A DNA stretch of 64,000 nucleotides from Puccinellia tenuiflora (taxonomy: Eukaryota > Streptophyta > Magnoliopsida > Poales > Poaceae). Positions 1 to 12,700 of the stretch are shown here, piece after piece (within the stretch, counting starts at the first letter, position 1; every line of letters begins with the position of its first letter). Made by a program: the position numbers and the translations under genes. The notes beneath the pieces were generated by a model, which worked only from the letters and a program-made list of their open reading frames with translations, was not told the DNA's origin and searched no databases. The stretch spans positions 1 to 64,000 of the forward strand of contig QRDG01000406.1 of NCBI GenBank assembly GCA_012064385.1, read 5' to 3'.

Positions 1-1134
1 GAGAATGCATGACAATGCATGAACATTGCATAATACAGAGGATGATGATGTCTATATGAGATGCTTTGGGCATTACGACAAAATACATAGATAGCTGTTC
101 CAAGCTACACCTATGCCTAAATAGTCCACCTTTGAGATAACATACCGTAAAATCTCTCCAGTATTAAGTTGCAAGCAACAGACAATTGCATGAAGAACTG
201 TGCATAAAGTTTACTCCCTAGTAGCAACGACACTCCCCCATCCTTATATGTTTCTGTCACTCAAGCCAAGGCACACAGGGACCGAACCCACTATCTAGCA
301 TAAATACTCCCTCTTGGAGATACAAGCAACTACTTGATCAAGGCAATTACAAATACCGAAAAGCATGCAAGATCACAAATAACATAGACATGATAATATC
401 AATAATCAACATCACAAGGTACTTCTCTATTCATCGGATCCCAACAAACACAACATGTAGCATTACAATAAGATGATCTTGATCATGATAGGCAGCTCAC
501 AAGATATAAACATGATAGCACAATTGGAGAAGACTACCATCTAGCTACTGCATGGACCCGTAGTCCAAGGATGAACTACTCACTCATCTGTCCGGAGGCG
601 GGCATGGTGGTGTAGAGCCCTCCGGTGATGATTCCCCTCTCCGGCAGGGTGCCGGGGAGGGCTTCAGAACCCTCCCAAACTAGGGTTGACGACGGCGGCG
701 GCGACGGATGTTTTTCTGGAATTTTGATCGGGTACTTAGGGTTTTCTTGTCGGGGGGATTATATAGGCGAAAGAGCGGCGTCGGTGGAGACCCGAGGGGG
801 CCACACCACCTGGTGGCGCGGTAGACAGGTGGGCCGCGCCACCCTAGGGTGTGGTCGCCCTCTGGTGCGTCTTCGGCTCCCCTTTGGACTCCGTGTGCGT
901 GACGAAATTATAAGATCCTGGGTTTTGTACCTGTCCGATTCCGAGAGTATTTCCTTAAGTACTTTTCTGAAACGGAAAAACAGCAGAAAACAGGAACTGG
1001 CACTGGGGCATCTTGTTAATATGCTAGTTCCAAAAATGCATAAAAATGCTATAAGATGTAAACAAAACATGTAGCAAATGGTATGAAAACAAGCATGGAT
1101 CATAAGAAATTATAGATACGTCAGAGACGTATCA
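1..1134 (-). repeat. LTR of a Gypsy-type retrotransposon, cut by the window edge
   Basis: On the minus strand the LTR begins at 1134 with TGATACGTCTC, a start common to grass Gypsy LTRs. A TATA box (TATATAA) lies on the minus strand at 759-765, so the promoter points left. No polypurine tract lies to the right of 1134. The sequence there matches element A internal DNA (20712 onward), so this LTR is an insertion into element A. Its target duplication would be GGTAT (1135-1139), but the other copy lies outside the window. No coding capacity is credible here. Confidence 0.75.
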
Positions 1135-1317
1135 GGTATTCATTGGTGTCAAGCTCTCATTATCCCCATCATAACATCTTGAATGGTTAAAGTTTAAAGT
1201 GAAAGCAAATATGAGTAGTGTGCTTGACAAAGTATGGGTTGAAAGCTTCATGCCCCGTGAATACGAGTACCTACACCATGGTGTTACTTAATTTGGGCTA
1301 CCAAGCAAGTTCAAGTT
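1135..1317 (-). mobile_element. Element A internal fragment, left of the element 1 insertion
   Basis: This 183-bp stretch is a near copy of 20712-20894, with about four differences. It is continuous with 14591 onward once element 1 is removed. It is non-coding DNA from the 3' (polypurine) side of the minus-strand element A. Its last five bases, AAGTT (1313-1317), are one half of the target duplication of element 1. Confidence 0.8.
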
Positions 1318-2419
1318 TGTCGGCACAGTGGAAACCAGGGTACCACGGGCCGGCCTGCCAGGGCCCACAAGATTTCCTTGGATGATTTTCGCCAAGGATC
1401 AGGCTCTCCAAGCCTGGCGAGCTTCGCGAGGATTTTCCCCTCGCGAAGGGTTTTTCTCCTCGCGGAGGCATTCTCTCCCTTGGCGAGGGAGCGCTCCTCG
1501 ACAAGGCGTCTCCAACGCCGCCCGTAGTTCTGCTAAGGACCAAGCTGAAGGGCTCGGCGAGGCTTTTCGCCTCGCGAAGCGCCTTCTTCGTGAAGCCACC
1601 TCTGCCCCCGCGGCAGAGCGCACATGGGCTCTGCGCCATGTGCAGAGTGACGCGCGTGCCTACGCGCGATGACGACGACGCCGCAGTTGCCGTTTCCATG
1701 TATAAAGCGGTCAACAAAGCGGAGCCAAGCAAAGCGGACAACGAGTATTGCCTCTTTGGTGATAAGGGGACCGTCTGCAGCTACACTCCAAGGACGACGT
1801 CACCGTGGGTCACCTCCCACCTCGGCAAGCGCCAGCCCACCGTCCAGCTGGTCGGTGCCCCTTTTCAGCTTTGGTGACGCCGCTCCCCTGCCGTGGACCG
1901 CGTCCACGAGCTTTACCTTTATGGTGGACTTCACCTTTATCGTGCACCGCGCCTCCTCCTTCGTCGCCATGTGGTAACCCTTCCCGCCCAAATGTTTGGG
2001 CAGAAGAGGTCCAGGACGCCTATAAAAGGAGGAGGAGCACGCCCAAGCAAAGGGTTGGACTCTTGACTAGGTTCGACTCTTGGCTAGGTTCGGTTTTTGG
2101 AGTCTAGGAGCCTACCCAAAAACCCTAGATCCGAAGACTATCAAGTAGCCATTGTTAGCCACCTCGAGCTCGACAAGCTCTCCTTGTACTGTGAACTCTC
2201 CAAGCAGTGCAATACACAAAAGCAGGACGTAGGGGTTTTACCTCCACAAGAGGGCCCTGAACCTGGGTAAGACCGTGCGTTCCATCTCTGTAGTGCTGTC
2301 CCGCAGCGAGTCCGACGAGCACCGTCGCCGGAGCACGTTGAGGGTTGTTTGATTCCATGTTCAGCCCCTTACTCGACCCTTCTCGAGACACCCCCAGTTC
2401 CTGGGACAGTTCTCCGACA
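1318..2419 (+). repeat. 5' LTR of element 1
   Basis: It opens TGTCGGCACAG and closes CTCCGACA, and aligns without gaps to 13489-14590 at an offset of 12171. A TATA box lies at 2021-2028. The primer binding site follows at once. Confidence 0.95.
2021..2028 (+). promoter_or_regulatory. TATA box of the element 1 LTR
   Basis: TATAAAAG followed by a purine-rich stretch, about 390 bp before the LTR end. The same motif is conserved at 14192-14199 in the 3' LTR. It is the expected start of the genomic RNA. Confidence 0.6.
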
Positions 2420-2440
2420 TTTGGCGCGCCAGGTAGGGGG
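2420..2440 (+). other. Primer binding site of element 1
   Basis: TTTGGCGCGCCAGGTAGGGG follows the 5' LTR directly. This GGCGCGCCAGGTAGGGG type is usual in Tat-like grass elements. I do not assign the tRNA. Confidence 0.75.
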
Positions 2441-2470
2441 CTGAGGCGCGTCTTCATCCTCGACACAGCC

Positions 2471-4913
2471 ATGGCCGGTTCTCGTGCCGAACGTCTCGCT
2501 CGCCGGACGGCTAGCGCCGCCACCGCTCCCGCAGGCCGCCCGCGTGGGAGCTCTGCTCCGGAGCGCCGTGTCGACCCCGAGCCCCGCGTCGAGCACCCGG
2601 ACGACGACGACATCGACCACGCTGAGGACGACCTCGGCGAAGAGGAGGCCTCCTCCCTGCACCCGTCGCGGGACCGTGCTGCCTCCTCGCTGGGCCGCCC
2701 TGCGCCCAGCCCGGCGACTGCGCTCCTCATGGCGCAGGAGCTGTTGCAGTACCGCCCCACGCCGGCGGCTCAGGAGGCCTGGCTCAACCATGTTGCCGAG
2801 CTCATTGGCGCCGCTCGCGCCGCGGCACCCGCGCCGTCTCGTTCCCTGGTTCCTTCCGCGCTCGTGGGGGACGTGGCGCACGGCGCACCTCCCGCGCCTC
2901 CTCATCAGCCCGCGCCCGCTCCAGCTCCACCGGTTCCACCGCAACCTGCACCAGCGGGGGCTCCTCCTCGCGACGGCCGCGCTGCATCGCACGCGTCGTC
3001 GCCGCATGACTGCCAAATCGTGTAGCGAGCCCCCGAGGATGCACGCGTGAGCATCGAGCGCGGGCAAGAACGCCGCAACCGCGCCGTCCAGGACATCGCC
3101 ACCGCCGGGCGCCACCTCCGCGCCACCCTCGCTAATGGCACGGTCACCTACGGCACGACGGCCGCGTTCACTCGCAGCCTCCGTCGCGTCGTCTGGCCGG
3201 TCAAGTTCAGGCCGGACCTCCCTCCGCGCTACGACGGCAAGAACAACCCCCTGGAGTTCCTGCAGCTCTACTCTCTGGCCATCCAGGCCGCCGGGGGCGA
3301 CGACAAGGTCATGGCGAACTGGTTCCCCATGGCCCTCAAGGACTCTGCGTCCTCATGGCTTACCAACCTCCCCGCCGAGTCCATCAACACTTGGGAGGAG
3401 CTCTGCCGGTGCTTCGTCGCCAACTTCAAGGGCACGTACGAGCGCGGCCTCACCTACAACGACCTCCGCGCCGTGCGTCAGAAGCCCGGCGAGACCCTCC
3501 GCAAGTACATCCAGCGCTTCAGCCAAGTGCGCAACAAGATCCCCAACGCCACCGACGCACAAGTCATTTCGGCTTTCCAGGCTGGGGTCACAGATGTGCG
3601 GATGCTCGAGAAGCTTGGCATCCACGACAACATCGCCACCGTCGTCAAGCTTTTCGACTTGGCGGACAAGTGCGCCAAGGCTGAAGAGGGCCGCTTGTTC
3701 GTCAAGAACGAGCCAGGGGACCCCACCGAGGGGTCCAAGAAGAAGAAATCCTCCGAGAAGCGCAAGACTACCGCGGTCCTCGCGGCAGAGCCTGACGCCA
3801 AGCAGTCTCGCCAAGTTGCCACCCCCAGCCGCAGGACCTGAGAAGAAGGACGATCGTCCCTTCTGCATCTACCACAACAGGCACTCTCACGCCACCGAGG
3901 ACTGCTTCGACATCAAGAGGCTTCGCGAGGCTCGCGAGGCTCGTGAGGCAAACGGAGGCCGCGGAGGCCGCGGCGGAGGCCGCGGAGGCCGCGGCGGAGG
4001 CCGCGGCGGCCGCGGGGGGCGACGCTGGAACAACAACTACAACGACAACTACCAGCAGAACCCCCAGGCCAACGCCGCTCAGCCCGCGAACGACAACCTG
4101 CCTGCCGAGGCCGACGAAGGCTACCAAGTGCCTCGCGGGGCAGCCTGCATCCTCGGCGGGGCTCAGGCCCCTCGCTCCAACCGCCACTTCAAGCAACTCG
4201 CTCGCGAGGTCGCAGCAGCCCTCCCTGGAGTCGAGGCCTCCAGGCCCCTCAAGTGGTCTCAGTGCCCCATTACTTTCGACTCCGGCGATCACCCCAAGTC
4301 CACTTCAACCGTTGGCACCATCCCGTTGGTCTGCACCCCCACCATCAACAACATCGCCGTCTCTAAGACGCTCATTGATGGGGGTGCTGGCCTCAACGTC
4401 ATCTCCGTCGAGACATTCGAGAAGCTGCAGGTGCCCTACAAGCGGCTCATGCCCACCAGGCCCTTCTCGGGAGTGAAAGAGGGTCTTACCACCCCTTTGG
4501 GGCAGGTGAGGCTCGCCGTCACTTTCGGCACCCAAGCCAACTACCGCACCGAGCTGATCGACTTCGACGTCGCGCACATCGGCCTGCCCTACAACGCCAT
4601 ACTCGGCTACCCCGCCCTCGCCAAATTCATGGCGGTGACCCACCACGCCTACAACCTCGTCAAGCTCCCTGGCTCGGGTGGCACTATTGTCATCCGCGGC
4701 GTGGTTTCGGACGCCCTGTACGCTGCGCAAGCGGCCTACAAGGCTGCCGCGGTGGCGTCACCCGCTGACGAGGACGAGGAACCCCTCCCGAGGCCCCCCG
4801 CGAAGAAGAAGCAGCTGTTCTCCCAGGAGAAGGCCGCGACAAAGCAAGTGTCTCTGGAGGCGAGCGGCTCGGGGGCTTGCGTCACCATCGGCGCCAACCT
4901 GCCTCCCAAATAG
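2471..4913 (+). pseudogene. Element 1 gag-protease, broken
   Basis: Gag begins at the ATG at 2471. An acidic and Pro/Ala-rich N-terminus is followed by a retrotransposon gag domain (about 3200-3700), a CX2HX4HX4C finger near 3860-3905, and a Gly-Arg repeat (about 3955-4022). The aspartic protease has the active-site motif LIDGGAGLN with Asp at 4377-4379. Two breaks are seen: an in-frame TAG at 3023-3025, and a +1 frame change close to a run of five C at 3822-3826, after which the finger and protease continue in the next frame. The segment ends at TAG 4911-4913, but the reading frame stays open beyond it into reverse transcriptase. Products would form the particle core and process the polyprotein. 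Confidence 0.85.
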
Positions 4914-6044
4914 GAAAGCGCGCTCGTCGCCTTCCTCAGGGCAAACTCTGACATGTTCGCCTGGACACCGTCAGATATGTCCGGAGTACCGAGGGAGGTG
5001 ATCGAGCACCACTTAGCCGTGTGTCCAAACGCACGCCCCGTCAAGCAAAAAGCGCGGCGCCAAGCGCCAGAGAAGCAAGACTTCATCGTCAAGGAAGTAG
5101 ACAAGCTGAAGAAGGCCAGCATCATCAAGAAAGTGGTCCACCCCACTTGGCTCGCCAACGGTGTGGTCGTCCCCAAGCACACCGGAGGGAGCCGCCTCTT
5201 CATCGACTTCACCGACCTCAACAAGGCCTGCCCCAAGGACCCCTATCCCCTCCCGAGGATCGACCAGATCGTAGACTCCACCGCCGGCTGCGCACTCCTC
5301 TGTTTCCTGGATGCCTTCTCTGGTTATCACCAGATCAAGATGGCGAAGGAGGACGAGGAGAAGACAGCATTTCTCACCCCTTGCGGTGTGTTTTGCTACG
5401 TCTGCATGCCTTTCGGTCTGAAGAACGCTGGCGCCACTTTCCAGCGCCTCATGAGGATCGCCTTGGGAGCTCAAATGGGGAGGAATGCAGAGGCCTACGT
5501 CGACGACATCGTCGTCAAGACCCGCGAGAAGGACACGCTTATCCAGGACCTCGAAGAGACCTTTGCCAACCTGCGCAAGGTCAACATCAAGCTGAACCCC
5601 GCCAAGTGCGTCTTCGGGGTCCCTTCAGGCAAGCTCCTCGGGTTCCTGGTATCCCACCGCGGCATTGAGGCCAACCCCGACAAGATCAAGGCCATAGAGC
5701 AGATGCAGCCCCCTCGTTGCCTCAAGTACATGCAACGCTTAGCGGGATGTATGGCCAGCCTTGGCCGTTTCATCTCCAAGTTCGGCGAGAGGGCGCTGCC
5801 ATTTTTCAAGATCATGAAGAGGTCCGGTCCCTTCAAGTGGACCCCCGAAGCAGCAAAGGCCTTTGAGGACTTGAAGAAATATTTGGCGAGCCCACCCATC
5901 ATGGTTGCCCCACGCCCTCGCGAGCCTCTGAAGCTGTACCTTGCAGCCACTTCTCAGACGGCAAGCGCGGTCTTGGTGGCTGAAAGAGAAAGAGCCAGTC
6001 CTCGACAAGCAGAACTCCGCCTCGCCAAGCCCAGGACCCCCTGA
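4914..6044 (+). pseudogene. Element 1 reverse transcriptase
   Basis: The frame continues from the protease after the TAG at 4911-4913; the first Met is at 4953. The RT palm motif YVDD is at 5496-5507, and the fingers and palm blocks (for example FIDFTDLNKACPKDPYPLPRID) are present. The RT-connection segment follows. The frame ends at TGA 6042-6044, where a +1 frame change around 5985-6000, in an A/G-rich run, moves the coding sequence into the next frame. It copies the element RNA into DNA in the cytoplasmic particle. Confidence 0.9.
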
Positions 6045-8319
6045 CGAGGAAGCAGCCTCGTCAAGCCTCCAGCCCCAAGAAAACCTCGCCAAGGACCCCA
6101 CCGAGCCTAGGGAAGAGCCAGCCGCTGCCTCACCAACGACTACCCTCGTCGAGCATCCCGTGTATTTCGTCAGCACAGTGCTGCGGGACGCTCGCGAGCA
6201 CTACCCCATGCAGCAAAAGCTCTTTTTCTCGCTCCTCATCGCCTCCAGGAAGCTGCGCCACTACTTCCAGGGTCACCCCATCAAGGTGGTCACCTCATAT
6301 CCCCTGGAGCAGGTCCTGCGCAACCCGAACGCGACAGATCGCATCGCAGGCTGGGGCATTGAGCTACAACCTTTCGAGCTAGAGTTTGACACCACCAGGG
6401 TCATCAAGGGCAGAGTGCTGGCTGATTTCATGGCCGAATGGACGGACACGCGTAAAGAAGAAGAGCTTCCAGAGGAGGAAGCTACAGCCTCAGGAGGAAC
6501 GACACCAAGCCACTGGACCATGCACTTCGACGGCGCCTTTGCGGCCAGAAGTGCAGGGGCTGGCGCCGTCCTCACCTCACCGACAGGCGACAAACTCTAC
6601 TACGCCGTCCAACTGTGCTTCAAGGACAACGACAAGGTCTCCAACAACATCGCCGAGTATGAAGGCCTCCTCGCCGGGCTCAGAGCCGCCATCGCCCTCG
6701 GCATCAAGTACATCCTCATCAAGGGCGACTCCCAGCTCCTCGTCAACTTCTCCAACAAAAGCTACACGCCTAAGGACACCTACATGGTGGCCTACCTTGA
6801 AGAGGTACGCAAGCTGGAGAAACACTTCAGGGGCATGGAGCTCAAGCACATCCCGCGGGCAGAAAATCAAGAGGCAGATGAAATTGCTCGGCGAGCAGCA
6901 AGAAGAGAAGCCCAGAAGCCTGGAGTGTTCGAGGAGAGGCTCACCAAGGCCTCGGTCAAGCAACCTGTGGTCAATATCAGCGTCGACGAGGAGCTCCCAC
7001 CTGCCCCACCGAGCGGAGCACCAAACTGTGGGTTGCCCTCGGGCGACCGCTTGCTGCTGACTCTAGTACGACAAGACACCGGTTGGATCGACGAGATCAA
7101 GAACTACCTGCAGAGCCGAGCCCTCCCCGAAGACGACGCAGAGGCCGAGAGAATTGCTCGCCAGGCCAAGTCCTACTGCCTCCACGACGGAGACCTGTAC
7201 CGCAAGCGACCAAATGGGGTTGCCCTGCGGTGCGTCCCTGCCGAGGAAGGCCGCCAGCTCATCAACGACATACACAGCGGCGAGTGCGGCCACCACACTT
7301 CCTCGCGCACCATTGCAGGCAAGGTCTTCCGGAGTGGCTTCTACTGGCCCTCAGTACTTCAAGATGCTGCCGAAATCGTCCAGTCCTGCGACGCATGCCA
7401 ATTCCACGCCAAGCAAATCCACCAGCCCGCGCAAGGACTCCAGACGATCCCGCTCTCCTGGCCGTTCGCGGTCTGGGGGCTGGACCTGCTGGGACCCTTC
7501 CCGCGAGCGCTCGGGGGCTACCGCTACCTCTACGTCGCCATCGACAAGTTCACGAAGTGGCCTGAGGTGGAACCCGTACGCACCATTCCGGCGAAATCGG
7601 CGGTAAAATTCATAAGGAGCCTGGTCTGTTGCTTCGGCGTGCCCAACCGCATCATCACCGACAACGGCTCACAATTCATCAGTGGAGCCTTCAAGTCCTA
7701 CTGCGGCAGCATCGGCACCCAAATCTGCTACGCCTCAGTGGCGCATCCACGAAGCAACGGGCAGGCCGAACGAGCCAACGCCGAGGTGCTCAAGGGCCTC
7801 AAGACGAGAAGCTTCAACCGCCTCAAAGCCAGCGGCAAGCATTGGATCGATGAGCTCCCCTCGGTGCTCTGGTCCATCCGCACCACGCCAACAAAGCCAA
7901 CTGGTGAGACGCCGTTCTCCCTCGTCTATGGCGTTGAAGCCGTCCTCCCCAGCGAGATCACCCATGGCTCTCCGCGAGTCTTGGCCTTCAAGGAGGCTGA
8001 GGTGGACGAACTCCGCAACGAAGATCTACTGCTGCTTGAAGGGCTCCGTCGCAATGCGGCCCTGAGGGCGGCGAGGTACCAGCAAGACCTCCGTCGCTAC
8101 CACAGCCGCCACATCCGGCCGCGCACTCTCGAAGCAGGAGACCTTGTCCTGAGGAGAATCCTCTCCAGGGCAGGCCTCCACAAGCTCTCACCAATGTGGG
8201 AAGGCCCCTATAGAGTCGTGCACATCGCCAGGCCTGGCTCTACGCGGCTCGAGACGGAGGACGGCATCCCTGTCGCCAACCCCTGGAACATCCAGCACCT
8301 GCGCAAGTTCTACCCCTGA
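5985..8319 (+). pseudogene. Element 1 RNase H, second RNase H and integrase
   Basis: Open from before the frame change to TGA 8317-8319 (the frame itself is open from 5941). First comes the end of the RT-linked RNase H, then a second RNase H with Asp197 (HFDGA), Glu239 or Glu241 (AEYEG) and Asp263 (KGDSQ), numbered from 5941. This second domain marks the Tat lineage. The integrase has an HHCC finger (His445, His451, Cys483, Cys486) and a DDE triad at Asp515, Asp574 and Glu610, with 35 residues between the last two. No internal stop is present. It degrades the RNA strand and inserts the cDNA. The catalytic residues look intact, but the upstream frameshift separates this part from RT. Confidence 0.9.
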
Positions 8320-9713
8320 TCGCCCTCGGCGAGCAATTTTTTGCATCAAGGGAGAGCCACGCGCCATCATCCTCCACGAGGAAAAACTTCGGGCTCCCCT
8401 CTCTACTATACGTTGCCACGGGCCGTTCGAGAAGACTCCCAAGCCACCAAGCCTCGGCATGGTAACCTCTTCAGGCACCATGTCTTGGCGAGGTGGATCC
8501 CCATGCCGGTCATGGTGGAACGCAGGCTAAAAGCCACCCCCGCATAGGGGCCCCCTGAGCTCTCTCTACATGCGTCTGCCTCGGGCACGCCTCTCGAGAG
8601 TCTCAGCCACAGAATGTGGACCCCATGCCAAGAGCATGGCGGATTTTTTGCTTCTGGCCACGCCAGTGTAATGAACCTATATTTCAGGACAATTTGAACT
8701 CTTGCGCATCGCGTCAACATATTTTGCGATTTCGGCAAAGCTGTTATTGCTATCTATTCTCGCTCGTATGATCCCTCCTGTGTATCTCACGAGCGGGGGC
8801 TAGCAGGGTGCCATGCCACGGGAGCATCCCGGCAGCGCCTCAAACCCAAGGGATCCGAGCTCTGAACTTGCGGGTCAGCTCTCATGCATGTCAACTCCTA
8901 AGGAGCTCTGAACTCATGGGTCAGCTCCCGCGCACGTCAACTCACCAAGGATCATCAAAAACCTTGGTGCTTGTTCTCCTCGTAAGACACACATGAAGGA
9001 ACCTACGGGCTCAAGTTATATAGCTATCTGTTGCTTGTGGGTATGCCTATCTGTCCAAGTGCAGGTAACAAGCATCAGGCACCCTCTCCAAGGCAACAAC
9101 GCCTCGCCAGGAAACCAACACCCTCTCCAAGGCGGAAACGCCTCGTCAAGCTAAGTACAAGAATTTCCTCTTGCTGGTTTTTGCCCCTCGAGTCTCTTTT
9201 CTATCTCCCATGCCTCATGGGCTGCTTGCACGTCAAAGGGGAGCCCCGAGCATCGCGCTTCGCGGAGCTCTTACTTCTTGAGGCCTCACGCACCCCCCGG
9301 ACTTGTGGAGCACTGACTCGCACATACCGAAGCGGCGGTGGTGTAGCGCTAAGAGAGGGTCCTAAGACGTAGAGCGAAAAAGACATGAAGGGAAAAGACA
9401 AAAGCCACCCGAGGGACATTCACAAGCACGTTCCAAAGCTAAAAGCAAGTCTTTACAAAAGTTATTACAACCGAAGTACCACGATAATGTGTCCCATGCA
9501 CGACCAGCTACAGGAAGGAGTTCAGGCCGTCGCGCCTCCTGAGGTGCCCGCTCCGTCCGCGGCAGCTCCCGCCTCCAGGGCGCCTTCCTCGCCGTCGCCT
9601 TCGTCTTCATCGACCAAGACTTGGTCGTACTTCTTGGCAAGCATCTCAGCGGCCTCCCCCGCCTTGCTGCGGATCTCGACCGGCTCCATCACGGCCTCGA
9701 GGTTAAACGAGGG
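8320..9713. other. Non-coding stretch between pol and the antisense gene of element 1
   Basis: About 1.4 kb without a convincing reading frame. A 13-base phrase, CCCTCTCCAAGGC, occurs twice near 9080-9135. The two convergent genes must terminate in this stretch. I see no clear termination signal. Confidence 0.6.
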
Positions 9714-12700
9714 CTAGAGCTTCAGAACGTTGCTGAAGACGCGGCTGGTGGCAAGGACGAGGAGATCGCGGCTCTCCGCCACGACGCGCTCGTCGAAGCG
9801 CTTCGCGACCTTTTCAATCTCCCCGAGGAACTGCCCGAAGAACTGCGTGTATTCTGCCTCGTCGTCGGTCCCTCCGGAGGGAAGGTGGGGGACCTCAATC
9901 CTCAAATCGTCCCCGATGGCGTTCGTGCGGTGAACCAACTCGTGGAGCATGAGCTGGCGCTGGCGCGTCATGGCCCGGTTGTGCCGCGCGGAGTCTTGCG
10001 CTTGCTCTGCGCGGTCCGCGGCCGGCCCCACCTGCTGCTGGAGGTCGCTCAGGTCCGCCTTCAGGGCCACGATCTCCTTCTCCGCACGAGTCAGCGCCTC
10101 CTTGGCGTGCTGGAGGTGAGAGGTCAACTCCCTCTCCGACTTCTCGAGCCCTTCGATCTGATGCAGGAACTCGTCGCGTTTCTTTGTGAAGCGCTCTTCC
10201 TGCTTCTTGGCTTTGGCGTCATAATCATTGGCGAGGCTCTCGCGGATGCGCTCAACCCTGGCGTCGGCATCCTCCTGGGTCCTTTTCTGCTTCAGCGCAA
10301 GGTCGGCGTTGGCCTTGTCGTGGCGCTCCTTGCGGGTGGCCTCGCTCCTGGCCACCGAATTCTCGCGCGTTTGCAGTTGCCCCTCGCGGACGGCCTGGGC
10401 CGCTTCGAGCAGTTGGACTTGCTCCTCGCGTTGGCACAGCTCTTCCTCCTGGAGGGAGAGCTTTTCCTCGCGCCGCTCCAGCTCGGCCTCGCGAGGCGCT
10501 AGCTGCCCCTCGCGGGCATCCAGCTGCTCGCGCAACTCCTTCAAGCTGGTCCTCGCGGCCTCGGACTCGTTGGCGAACTTCTCTTCGCGCGCCGCCAGCT
10601 CCTGGTGCTTGGCGGTGGTCTCCGTCTCCAGCGCCTCCCGGGCGGCGTCCAGCTGGTCCATGACCTCAGCCGCCTCCCGCTTGACACTGTCGCGGGTCTC
10701 CTTCGCGAAGCGCATCGCTTCTTCGCGCGCCGCCCTTGCCGCCACGTCCTTCCGGTGACACATTTCCACCCGCTCGTGGAGAAGGGCCCAGGCGTCAGCA
10801 AGCCTCGCCCGCTCCTTCTCCCTGGCGCGATCTTCCTCGGCGAGCTGCGCCGCCAGCTCGTCGAGCGCCTGCCGTGATTGGCGGAAGACAACGTCGCGGC
10901 GAACCGCGCGAGGGCGCGACTCACCCAGCGCCAGGGCCCCTGCATCGTCGTGGGGCGCAGAGGCCTCGACGCTCGTCGAGGCGCCCAGGGCACCTTGCCC
11001 CGAACTTGTAGCGGCCCCCGTCGCGGCTTGGGGGCTCGTGGGGGCGCCCTCCTCGCCGCCCGCGTCGAGAACCCCTAGGGGGCCGGGCGTCCTCTCGCCC
11101 CCGGCCCCGCCGCTTGGGGGCTCCAGAGGCACCACCACCTCCTGCTCTTCAGGGGCGCTCCCCGCCCCTTCGACGGTGGCCGCGCCCGCCGCGGCCTCTG
11201 GCGCGTCCGCCCCTCTTGTTGGAGCCTCCTCCGTCTCTGGGGGCGGCTCCAGGACGATCTCCTCGTCAACCGCTTCCTCTTCCTCGCGGTGCTCGGCCGC
11301 AGGAGGAGTAGCAGCCCGAGTTGGCGGAGGCGTCGCCAGCTCGATCACCTCCTCCTCGCGGTGTTCAACCACGGGGGGAGAAGCGCCCCTAGCTGGAGAC
11401 GTCGTCGCCTCCTCGACCACCACCACCTCCGCGCGGTGCTCACCCGCGGGAGGGACTGTCTCCAACTGCGACTCCACAGCCGCCTGCTGCGGCTCGTCGG
11501 TCGCTGGCCTCGGCTCGTCAGCCGATTGTCGCGGCTCGTCAGTCGCTTGCCGCGGCTCGACGGCCGCCTGCTGCTGCTCGTCGGCCATAGGCGCCTCCTC
11601 GGCGGCGTCGGCGATCTCCCCAAGCTTGCGGAGACGCCGCCTCTTTGGCGCTGCGGGTACTCTGAAGAAGCACAAGTGAAGCAAAGACCCCTCAGGAGGA
11701 GATTCTCTGAAGCAAATGCTGAAAGAAAAAAAAAGGGCTAAACTTACTCGTCGGCCGCTCTCCACACCCTTTTCTTCCCCGCGGGCGGCAGGAGGGCGCT
11801 CGCTCCGGCCTCTTCGGGAGGCGCCGCTGCCTCCTCGGGAGGAGCATCCCTTGAGGCGGACCTGGCGTCCTTGCCGTGGGGAGCCTCGGAGCGGGGCTCG
11901 TGACGCCCTCTCCTGCTGCTGCCCTCCTCCTCCGTAGGGCGATGGGAACGGACCACGCGGAAGGCGTCCTCGTCGCCACTAGAGGAAATCTCCTGGAGGT
12001 CCGTGCCGGGCGGCACGTTCCTTGAACCTGCATCCTCGCCAGAGGGGTTGGCACCTCGGGAAGCCTCATCCTCGCCGGACTCTTCATCCTCGTCCGGCTC
12101 CAGCGCGTCAGCCGCCTGCTCCTGCTCCGCCGCCCACGGGTTGCGGCGGGACCCGACGAGCCTCGCGGGTCTGATGCCCCATTCATCAAAGAGGGGTAGG
12201 AGCCTACGGGCCTCGCGCACGTTCTCATCCACATAGACGAACAGCGGCAAGGCATCGTCGTCGCTTGGGGGTGAAATAGATGTCGTGGCAAAGAGGGCCC
12301 TCATGATCTGCTTCAGCTCTTCCGGGGAGAGATCATCGGGGCTGAGGCGCATCCTATCATCCGGGCCTGAATAGGTCCACATCGGTGCCGAATGCCATTG
12401 GAGAGGAGCAATGCGGCGTGCAACGAAATCCATCGCCACCATCTGGCCGGTGAGCCCAGCCTCGCGGAGCACCTGAATACGCTCATATACCGCCATGAGC
12501 TTAGGGCCCTCGAAGTCGCCACTCGCCCAACGCGCCCACTTCCTCGGCGGCGCCGCGGGCACCTCCAGGTTGCGGTTCGACGACCTGGTGCGAACGAAGA
12601 GCCACTTCTCGCGGAACTTCTCCACCTTCTTCGTCACCTCGGTGATGGCATTCTCACCCTGCCACGCGATGGGAATGTATTCCTCGCTTCTGGCGGCGGC

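Noticed and set aside
1298..1741. Frames inside the element 1 LTR (also 13208-13912)
   Set aside because: They cross the LTR border and repeat only because the LTR repeats. No domain is seen.
2369..3115. Minus-strand 248-codon frame opposite gag
   Set aside because: Arg-rich shadow of GC-rich gag DNA with no domain.
3135..3830. Frame-0 translation over the gag domain
   Set aside because: Ser/Arg-rich nonsense until about 3830. The true gag frame here is the one starting at 2471.
9621..10502. Plus-strand 293-codon frame
   Set aside because: It is the mirror of the Glu/Arg-rich antisense coding sequence. The minus strand carries the spliced gene and the plus frame has no known motif.
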